Part shown: piece by piece, positions 55,437-64,000 of the stretch
How the letters are laid out: every line of letters begins with the position of its first letter
Numbering within the stretch: the stretch's first letter is position 1
From: Vandiemenella viatica
Lineage: Eukaryota; Arthropoda; Insecta; Orthoptera; Morabidae
Direction of reading: 5' to 3'
DNA length: 64,000 bases
Assembly: GCA_031002005.1 (NCBI GenBank)
Contig: JARYHS010008074.1
Coordinates: 266,911,930-266,975,929, forward strand
The notes under the pieces: model-generated
Seen by the model: the letters and a program-made list of their open reading frames with translations, nothing else
Databases searched by the model: none
Told to the model about the DNA's origin: nothing
Made by a program: the position numbers and the translations under genes

Positions 55437-56520
55437 TGTGATTTTTTTTTTTGCTGTCATCAGTCTTTTGACTGGTTGGTGCAATCCTCCGTCCCTTCCT
55501 ATCTTGTGCTAACCTCTTTATCCCTACATATCCCTTACAACCCATGTCCTCAATTATCTGCTTCATATATTCAAATCTCTGTCTTCCTCTACAGTTCTTA
55601 CCTTCGACTGTTCCCTCCGTCAGCAGATTAACCAATGTCTCAAAATATGACCTACCAGCCTGTCTCTTCTTTCTGTAAGCTTCTTCCACAAACTTCTTTC
55701 CTCGCCCATCATTTTCAAAACTCATTCATTTCTTACTTTGTGTGTCCACTTAATTTTCAGCATTCTTCTCTTGCACCACATTTCAAATGCTTCAATTTTC
55801 CTTCTTTCCTGTAGTCTTAAAGTCCATGTTTCGCTACCGTAAAGTACTGTGCTCCACACATTGAGTTTTAAAAAAGTTTTTTCTAATTCCTAGATCAATA
55901 TTTGAAACTAAAAGATTTCTCTTTTTGATGAGGCTAGTGCTGTTCTGCTTTTAAGATCATTCTTGCTTTGGCCATCGGTTGTAATTTTGCTTCCCAAGTA
56001 ATAGAATTCACTTACTTCTCCAATTGCATTCAATCCTGTTTTTATATTTAATCTACTAGTATTGGTATCATTTCTGCTATATTTCATCACTTTAGTCTTG
56101 CTTTGATTTATATTTAGTTCAAAATCTTACTTCAGTATTTTGTTCATGCCATTGAGTAAATTCTCAATATCCCCAACCTAACAAGACAATGCCATCTGCA
56201 AATCGTAGCATACTGATTTTTTTCTCCCTAAACTTATGCCACATGGAAATTTTCTGTTACTTTCTTCATTCCTTCCTCTACATACAAGTTGAATATTAAT
56301 GTGGATAGACTACAGCCTTGTCTCACACCGTTTTTAACTGATGCTTGTCTCTCATGATTCTCTACTTTTATTTCAGCTACTTGATTCTTATGTAGTTTAT
56401 AAAGTATTCTTCTATCTCGATACTTTAGACCTGACTTATTTAATAGTTTGAACATCTTGTCGCACCTAACATTATCAAAAGCTTTTTCTAACCTAACAAA
56501 TGTCATAAAAGTATCTTTAT
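55437..56520 (-). pseudogene. RTE-clade LINE, RT C-terminal half
   Basis: The minus strand encodes FVRLEKAFDNVRCDKMFKLL, KVENHERQASVKNGVRQGCS and LSTLIFNLYVEEGMKKV. An eroded motif C region follows, then NIKTGLNAIGEVSEFYYLGS and KITTDGQSKNDLKSRTALAS, and the end block RQRFEYMKQIIEDMGCKGYV. This is the order of an RTE reverse transcriptase. It is 5'-truncated at about 56520 next to a hAT relic, and frameshifted several times. Confidence 0.82.
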
Positions 56521-56529
56521 TATGTATGT

Positions 56530-58000
56530 TAATTATTTCATGTAATTAATGGATTTTAACCCTATTTGTTCAAACATCTCATCCTTCATGTTCATTTTAT
56601 GAGGTCTCATTGTAATTTGATTACCTACTGCAGTTGAACTTGCCGAATAAGTATTATTTATTTTTACTGCTGAATATTTATTGAGGAAATGTAAATTAGT
56701 ATCTTTTTCCTTTAAATATTTCACTATTTCTAGGTCTGTTGTAGCGTTTGCACCATCACTGGATACAGAAACAAACATAAAATAAGATTCATTCTTTTGC
56801 TTTTTCCCTAGTTATGTGTATTTCAAACTTTAGAAACAAACTATGCTTTGCCGTTTTTCCTTAGGCAAACATTTGATTTTTTTTTCTTTCTTTTTTTTTT
56901 TTTTTTTATAAAAAAGGTAACATTCAGATGCTAATGTGCCATCCTTTGTTTTGTATTCTTCTAAGTGATAGTATCTCTCAAAGCATCTTTTAAAATTTCC
57001 TTTAATTGCATCTATCAACACACTACGGTATGTGAATTATCCATTTGCAAATTACTTAGCATCCATTGCATTCTCATTAATTTTGACAATAAATATCCAT
57101 AGAAGGTATCTTTGTCTCAAAACTTCTGATGCCTTCAGCAACAGGTTTGGTACAGCTTATGTATTCATTAAGAAAATTAATGTCAATTTCACTAAAAGCT
57201 GCCAAACCTAGTTTTCTTAAAGTTTCATTCAGGGTTTCCTTACAGTAAAAACATCTTGAGTAGATTTATAATAAGTATTACATCATGTTGGACATAGAGA
57301 AATAGAAAATTTTCCGGTAGACACAGTTCACAAACTTTTGGAGATCTTTAGCACAGATTTAAAAAGTTTTTGACGTTTTACCTTTGCTGTATCATAAATT
57401 TTTTCACATGAGTAGTTGTCATGTATTGTCCTATCTATAGCTCATGAAACAAAAAAGAATAATAAAAAATATCATGTACCTCTTTCCTGATTAGGAAGTT
57501 GATACTCCTCAGAATCTCCAGACTGTTTGGGAAATTCTCTCGGCAATAACACCTCAACATCAGTTTCAATATTTCCAGTGTTAACTGAATCTTCTGTCAC
57601 ATATTGTGTATGTTCCCCAAATCAGGTTTTACAAATATGTGAAAGGCTTTGACCATATTTGTTTCATTGTCAGTAATTGTCTTCATAAGTTTTGATAATT
57701 TCCTGTCAAGCTCAGAATGTCTGTCAGCACCAGTTTAGCTGCTTTGTCAAATGTACGAGGTCCCTTAAATCTCCAGCTAGAAATTGTAGCACTTTTCATT
57801 CAAATGTATTTACAAACAATCCAATAAATCGTCATATCTAGATAGATTCTCTTGGATGAAGACCAACTATCTGTTGAAGTGCATACAAAATCAGCTACTT
57901 TTGAAGATACTTTGGTATTTCATAGATTCTTCATCAATTGTGGCACATAGTTTTTGTGAGTTTGATAGTTCTGCTACACCTACAATTACAGCCCTAAATG
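56530..58000 (-). pseudogene. Degenerate hAT transposase
   Basis: Minus-strand fragments in order resemble a hAT transposase: KLMKTITDNETNMVKAFHIF (an Asp-containing block), then LIDAIKGNFKRCFERYYHLE and YKTKDGTLASECYLF. Below 56830 comes SSDGANATTDLEIVKYLKEK. An A/T run (about 56877-56907) and numerous stops break it. No inverted repeats were found. Confidence 0.55.
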
Positions 58001-59179
58001 AATAATTTTTGTATGTTGTGGTTTGAATGTCTTCTCTAAAAGGTCAGTATGATCTTTTATCTGAAAATAAATGCTTAATACATACATTATTACTTCACTT
58101 TTCTTACTACCTGCACAATTGATTTTAAAATACACAAATAAAAATATTTACGAGTAGGTACTTTTCGGCATGTATTTAAAATAATGCACATCTCTATTAT
58201 ATTATGGCATTCCATTGAATGTCACAAGAAAATTTGGATTGTGGATGTATTTTTCTACAGTAAAAATGTAGTTTGGGATACTGATTCTAGATTGGTCACT
58301 TAGGCCCACTTTATGCCATTCATTAGTAGGAGAGAAAAGAACTGTTATTGGTTCCAGATATCTGGATTTTTCAAAGTAATTGACTTCTGTACATCCTTAC
58401 TAATGATACTCAAGAAAATCCAGAAAAATATTGTCAGTTTTGTGTATGATGGTTATGATGTGTTTGGGCAACAAATATGCATGTGAGCAGGAGCAGGATG
58501 CTGTTCAGAATAAAACAGAATGAGGTACGAGTGTAAGCAATACTTTTGACTACCATATACATTATGATTTTTGTGCTGTACCTTTCTTATATTCTGTTGT
58601 TTTCTTTTTTAATTTTGAGCAATTTTGGATATGGATTTACAAATTCTAGCTCTAAAGATGGTTATTGAGGTAGGGCAAAGTAGAACAGGCTGATTGAAGT
58701 TCTTGGATTGCTACTGTCTTAATTCTGAACCAGAGCATGTAATCAGAACAGACATGGTTGGTTACCTGAAAATCACACTGTGAATGACAATATTTACTTT
58801 ATGCAGTCATCATGTGCTTTATACTTCCTCTTAAGTACTTGATTGCTTGAAATTTCCAATAATAATGTACTTAAATAAATGTTAAAACTTGAAGATTAAT
58901 TTATGATTGTGAAATTAAAAGATTTAGAAAGTGAATAAAAAAATAAAAAAATAAAAAATATATAAAAAAATGTAAGAAACAAGCTCAGTAGAGGTCAGCA
59001 AAAGCATATGTAGACAGAAAAAAAATTGCAAAGTTCAATAACATATGTATGGAGCACCAGAGTGTAGCTAAAGAACTAAAATTAAGAGTTGGCTCAGCTC
59101 ATTCCAAAACTTACTTCAAATTAGATAACTATGTACGTTCTCGCAGCGGCAATGCTCTATAAAAACTTCGGCATTTCTT
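58001..59179. other. AT-rich sequence without features
   Basis: An A-rich AAATAAAA tract lies at about 58936-58970. No domain was seen. Confidence 0.5.
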
Positions 59180-59715
59180 TCCTTTCATCTTAACCTTTAT
59201 ATTTAATCTACTATTTTTACTATCATTTCTGGTACATTTCATCATTTTTGTCTTGCTTTGATTTGTATTTACTCCAAAATCTTCATTCATAGTATTCAGT
59301 AATTTTTCTGGAGTCCCTGTCTGTTCTGCTAACAGGACAATGACATCAGAAAATCATAGCACTCACATTTTTTCTCCTTGAACACTTATACCATATTCAT
59401 ATTTTTCTTTTACTTCCTTTATTGCTTTTTCTATAAACAAATTGAATATTAATAGAGATAGACTACAATCTTGTCTCACATCCTTTTTAACTGATGCATG
59501 TCTCTCATCATTCTCTACTTTTATTATAACCACTTGATTCTTATATAGATTATATTATCCTATCTCAATATTTTAGGCCCTGACTTATTTAAAATTTTGA
59601 ACACCTTATCCCACAAAACATTATCAAATGGTTTTTTTTTCTAAATAACTGATTGCAATAAAAGTATCTTTGTTTTTCTTTATCTGTCCTCCGAGTATTA
59701 AGAGTGTCAACCCTA
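59180..59715 (-). pseudogene. RTE-clade LINE, small RT fragment
   Basis: The minus strand repeats the middle of the 55437-56520 RTE sequence: LEK-PFDNV, a VLWDKVFKILNKSG-like block and TLIFNLFIEKAIKEV. It has stops and indels and is truncated on both sides. Confidence 0.7.
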
Positions 59716-59799
59716 TTCCTGCCTTCAACTCAGATTAGCAGTGTTTATTCGCTTAGCAAATTCTTCACTTTAACAGTTCTTCTTCCTTCAAAATAAAAT

Positions 59800-60365
59800 G
59801 CTCCCTTCCATACAATGTAGCCACCCATGGCAGACACATTTGTTGCTAAAATATATTTCAATTCTGTATAAAAATAAATCTCTCATTCTACAACCCAATT
59901 ATTCCCATCACATAGCCACTGCTCCACACATATGCTTCAGTAGACCACCCAATCTCGAGAATATCTTCGTGTACTACTACTCAATTTTTAACTCTCCCAA
60001 ACTGCTACAAATATCATTCCGAAGCAACAAATCTCACTGCAAAAGTTTTAGCAATCTGAACTAGGGAGAATTTGTATCCATCATTGAAAATGCCTCATGC
60101 ATATGAACTTCACATATGAACTTCTCCATATCTATTGTACCAACAAAGGCCTCATAGCTAATGAATATTCCATCAGAATGAATGACCACATTCAAACAGG
60201 TTATATCAAGTTAGACCATCCAGTGGCAGACCTTGCAGTTACGCACAATTTGAACAACTTAACCGTTTTACAGTGATGACTGTCAGAGTCTTCCCTGAAA
60301 CGACAACTCCCTCTGAACTCCACAAATGGGAACTACCTTAGCATTATAGCCTTGCTCTAAACAAA
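59800..60365 (+). pseudogene. Penelope-like element (PLE6), C-terminal fragment
   Basis: Plus-strand sequence after 60160 reads SIRMNDHIQTGYIKLDHPVA and DLAVTHNLNN. The terminal block includes CQSLPETTTPSELHKWELP after a frame change. It corresponds to the last part of the GIY-YIG domain and C-terminus seen in the other PLEs. The region 59800-60150 may be the preceding part, much eroded. Confidence 0.6.
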
Positions 60366-60378
60366 TCTTGCAGCAAAC

Positions 60379-61190
60379 TACGAGGGTAGGCTGAGAAGAA
60401 ATGTACACAAGCTTGTAGAATGCGAACAAAATGACCTTCAAAAATGCACACGGTAACATGTGGAAGTAACATTTGCCCTCTACACACATACACAGGTCTG
60501 AAGTCATTGAATTCATCCAGTGTGAAGTGGAAGTATAGCGGTGTGTTCTAGTGCTATGTCAGTGCGAGTTAAACAGTGTGCTATTATCGAATTTTTAACT
60601 GCTGAAAAAATGACTCCTATTGAAATACATCATTGTTTAAAAGTTGTTTATCATTATTATGCTGTTGATAGGTGTACTGTAAATTGCTGGGCATTAAAAT
60701 GTAGTGATTTTTGCAAGCCTGTAAGTCGTAACTGCTGGCAAAAAACACAGAGGACATCCGATCACTGCCACAGTCTTTAAACATTGCAAACTCATTGAGG
60801 GTTTGATTCAAAATGATCGGCAAATCACTAAAAAGTGTATCACAAATCATAAAGACTCTAAAACACCTCCAACATTGAGTTTGTCTTGTTAGAGGAAGCC
60901 TGGCACCAATATTCTTGTAACAAGACAAAGTCCACACATCTTGTGTGTAACTGTAGAGGCTGAAACCTAAAGTTTGAACTGATCCCACACCCCCCTTACT
61001 CCCCTTATCTTGGGCCTTATGATTTTTATTTTTTTCCTGTAGTCAAGAGAGACCTCAGGTAATCATTACACCTAAGATGGTGAGTGAAGGCAGCTGTCAA
61101 ATCCTGGATTTGAGAAAAGTCAGAACAATTTTTCAATGACGGAATAAAAAAAAACTTGTTACACTTGAGGGAAAATGAGGTTAGCCATAA
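60379..61190 (+). pseudogene. Mariner remnant, different subfamily
   Basis: A left terminus TACGAGGGTAGGCTGAGAAG lies at 60380. An ATG at about 60556 opens MSVRVKQCAIIEFLTAEKMT and PIEIHHCLKVVYH, then VDRCTVNCWALKCSDFCKP, a mariner helix-turn-helix. Shift and stop follow, then PPLLPLSWAL-like sequence matching the third-Asp block (PPYSPDLAP) and a C-terminus near EQFFNDGIKKNLL. The catalytic middle is deleted. No right terminal repeat was recognised. Confidence 0.75.
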
Positions 61191-61559
61191 TAGTGACTAA
61201 GTTGAAAAATAAATATGTGAAAATAAAGCTTAGGAATTTTTCTTTATTGTACTTTTTTCCCAATCTTGTGTCAGGGGTAAAGCGCGTATGTGGGGTTGGT
61301 ATCGGCTTCATCACCTGAACTCGACGTCTTCCAAAAATATTCAAAGTACTGAAAAGTTCTGTTACCGTGTTAAACCGTATGGTATGCTAACTGTTAAAAT
61401 GACCACAGTCGCCACTTACAGATTTAACCTCCTGTAAGAAAGGTGTTGTTAAAGAAATGAAAGACAAAAGTCAAATAACTGCATTATATTCTTGATATTT
61501 GCACATATAAAAGTTCACAGTTAGCAAAGGCAATCGGATATAAATCGTTCACCAAACAT
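61191..61559. other. Spacer
   Basis: No feature was recognised. Confidence 0.4.
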
Positions 61560-61860
61560 CACAGGTTGTGAATCAGAGCAAGACCGCACTAACCCCAAGA
61601 ATGAATTTGAAAATAAAGTCACTGTCGAAAACTGTTAAGTCTGAATGCAGATCGGCAAACTTTGAAAATGGCGCCCATCCAGCCTGTTCCCGGCGGCCAT
61701 TCTTCTCCCACCTACCCTGCCTACCAACGCTTCCACGCTCGCACCGTGCGTGCACACTCGACCACGCTTGACGATAGACTGAAACACCGAGCTTCTACAT
61801 ACGCGCACTATCTCACTTATATAGGTTTACCTCACGTGAGGTGGCACTCCGGCTGAGTGC
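61560..61860 (-). other. GC-richer block with TATA box (possible LTR or promoter)
   Basis: CpG-containing sequence stands out from the AT-rich surroundings. On the minus strand CTATATAAGTGAG (about 61813-61825) precedes a GC-rich stretch. This could be an LTR promoter or a host promoter, but no partner LTR or coding exon was found. Confidence 0.3.
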
Positions 61861-64000
61861 CTCCGCTCGCTCAAACATTCACATATGTTTAATTTTATAA
61901 CTTACCTATTAAGTGTTCAATTTAAAATGTGAAACTGAATAACTTATGGGCATTTACGGGTGTAGTGGTTTAGGAAAAAATTTAATTTATTTAAGCTTTA
62001 ATTCTCATGGCTGATGACATGACCAAATATGGTCATCTTTACGGTGTTTCACCACAGGTCAGCTTTTTAGAACTTTTTTAAATCTGCTTTAGTTACAAAC
62101 AAGAAATTAGGCTCAAAATATTGGCCCCGACTTTAGCCTCTCAAAACTATAAACTTTATTTAGATCTGTCAGGAATTGATTAAGTTAATGCAAAAACCGT
62201 GATTTCCAAAAATCCTCCATAATTATTATTTATGTTTTTATGTGTAGTTCTGAAAGTATATTGATTATTAAGCCGGAAAAATTACCAATGTGTAGCCTGA
62301 ATTAAACTGCGTATTTTAAGGGTTGTCTCATCTCTGTAGGTGCTGTATCATGGACACAATAAATTGTTCTATTATTTACACGTGTGCTATTACAGAGTGT
62401 TTTAGAAAATTCTTTAACATCGGTGTTACTGCTTTAAATGGCATGAAATTAATGTGTATGAAGCTAGACGAATGGATCCTTAAGGCAAACTACTTTTTAG
62501 CCCGGAATCTTGGTAGGCTTTTAAATGAAAAAATGTTAAAGTTGAGTGATTTATTTTATGTGTTCAGATGGTATTTAAAAATACTTAAACGGTCCAAAAG
62601 TATCAGATTTAATTGAATTTACTTCTCTTTAGGACTGTTTTAATTTATAAGTTACTTTATATCGGATGACAGTGTTTAAAATCAGTGTAAAAGTATATTA
62701 AGTGTACGGTGCCTCTGGAAAGTTACTTCGAAATTGGATTAACAAACAGAAGGTCAGTAAAATGTCTTTAACTGTTTCTAGCAAATTAATTATGTGTGTT
62801 TACTATCATTTACATGTTCTTAGCGCTTTTAAAATGGTTTAACTTTACTGGAATTAATTCTGAAAGGCTTGATAATTTAGTCGATTTACCGGCTCCCGGT
62901 TTTCACTGATATTTCATATTTTACAGATTAGAACTACTTGAAGCCTATTAAAACTGAAAGATAATATTATTTATCATGTCTTTATCTACTTTTTAAGTCC
63001 TGAAACTTTTTAAAAGGCCTCAAATCGTTTATGGAAATAGCTTATGTAATTGTGTTATCATATTTCTTCAAACTGCTTTAAATCTCCCTGAAACTACATA
63101 TTACTGTGAAGTTATGGTTATGGTAGGTCTAGGCCTGGCTTTTATTAGTTCTTTACAACCTTTACTGTATAAAAACCTCTTCAGAAATACCAAAATCTGG
63201 TATATGCCAAAATTTAGGGTTAGATTTGACTTATATTGAAATTATTTATTTATATCTGGAATAATGCTTAGTAATCATGATAAAAGGTTTGTTTAGGCAC
63301 TCTATTTACTATTATTTACCATTTACTTCTTTTAAATCAGTTCAGAATATTTTCCTAACCAATGTTAGGATCTGGTATTGAAAGTTTACTCTTATATGGC
63401 ATAACCTATTTCCTGCTGGAATATTCTTGATTTATTGCATTTTATGGTTTATTTATATTGGCTATGTGTTTATTTATTTACTTTATTGTACTAGAAGTGT
63501 TGCTAACTTGATTTTACCAGTGGTACCGCGTACTAAAGTTAACCCCAAACTTGGCCGGATTCTAACGGAATATATTGAAAATAGAACGAGGGATACCTTA
63601 CATGCCCCCTGAAGATTGAAGTCATTTTTGCAAAGCAAAAACTGGCTGAACATCTTGAAGAGAAAAAGAAAACCCCAAAAAGAAAGTTAAAATCCCCAAA
63701 AATTACTGAAAAATATCCCAAAATTTGGAAAAATTCCCAAACCTAAACTTATCCCTAAACCTATGCGTTCGCTCTGTTCCTTCATTCACACTAATGTTAT
63801 CACAAAAATATTGAAGCGTTTACTCATTCACACTTTAAATTATCATCAATATCAAAATATGTAACATAAAAAAATTATTCATATGAAAGTATTATCAAAA
63901 TCTCAAAATGTATCAAAAATTCCACATATAGAACAGAACTTCAGTTCAAAGTATGAAACAAAATTAATCAATATCAAATTGACATTTAAAGAACAAAATA
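61861..64000. other. AT-rich sequence without features
   Basis: A 97-codon plus frame at 62323-62616 shows no family motif. No element ends were identified to the end of the window. Confidence 0.45.

Noticed and set aside
62011..62050. Hammerhead-like CTGATGA followed by a perfect ATGACC/GGTCAT hairpin
   Set aside because: The required GAAA is replaced by CTTTA and no second copy or element context was found.
62323..62616. 97-codon plus ORF as a gene
   Set aside because: No family motif, no splice or promoter context, and an AT-rich composition expected to produce such frames by chance.
63609..63650. Hammerhead-like CTGAAGA followed by a TTTTTGC/GCAAAAA hairpin
   Set aside because: Spacing from the core to the hairpin is too long and GAAA is absent; interesting only if related sequences with intact cores exist.

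Overview
The window is eukaryotic, AT-rich and almost entirely repetitive. It looks like part of a large insect genome. The transposon mix (CR1-like and RTE LINEs, Penelope-like elements, mariners, DUF4817-type elements, Helitrons, tRNA-derived SINEs) fits a hemimetabolous insect such as an orthopteran, but that placement is inference. No bacterial-style gene is present. Long ORFs belong to retroelements, most of them frameshifted or truncated. Only three short stretches look like split-gene exons with splice sites: 5351-5478 (+), 6264-6446 (-) and 41350-41540 (+).

Layout. 0-3.4 kb: a LINE reverse transcriptase (family A), an inverted scrap of the same family, and an RTE fragment cut by a mariner. 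3.5-7.6 kb: two Penelope-like (PLE) GIY-YIG fragments flanking a small locus with two convergent 5' exons, one of them a THAP domain. 7.6-9.9 kb: a DUF4817-type DNA transposon with about 85-bp inverted repeats, carrying a solo LTR and a SINE. 10.6-14.9 kb: two PLE copies, a 187-bp satellite array inside the first, a second SINE in the other, then an inverted repeat with hammerhead-like cores. 15.1-24.1 kb: a minus-strand LTR retrotransposon whose 5' LTR is split by a nearly complete 3.6-kb CR1-like LINE (family B). A 5'-truncated family A LINE and a hAT MITE sit in its interior. 25.4-29.5 kb: a second decayed LTR element with gag and protease remnants. 29.6-31.5 kb: an old family B LINE. 32.8-34.6 kb: about 11 copies of a 170-bp tandem repeat. 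35-38.3 kb: two mariners. 40.4-41.1 kb: a hAT deletion derivative, followed by the only candidate host exon. 44.2-52.0 kb: Helitron-like territory with a second array of the 187-bp satellite and an 82-bp-arm palindrome. 52.1-54.1 kb: a PLE. 55.4-61.2 kb: RTE, hAT, PLE and mariner relics. The remaining stretches are unannotatable AT-rich DNA.

The elements form a stratigraphy rather than a pathway. Several nesting events can be read base by base from target-site duplications: LINE B in the LTR, SINE and solo LTR in the DUF4817 element, SINE in a PLE, MITE in the satellite, and satellite in both a PLE and a Helitron. The most unusual signals are hammerhead-ribozyme-like cores (CUGANGA, stem II, GAAA) at four places. 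Two are near PLE 3' ends and two are in long palindromes where the core occurs in both arms. The others of note are the satellite shared between two mobile elements, and the small convergent-exon locus bounded by an exact 13-bp inverted motif.
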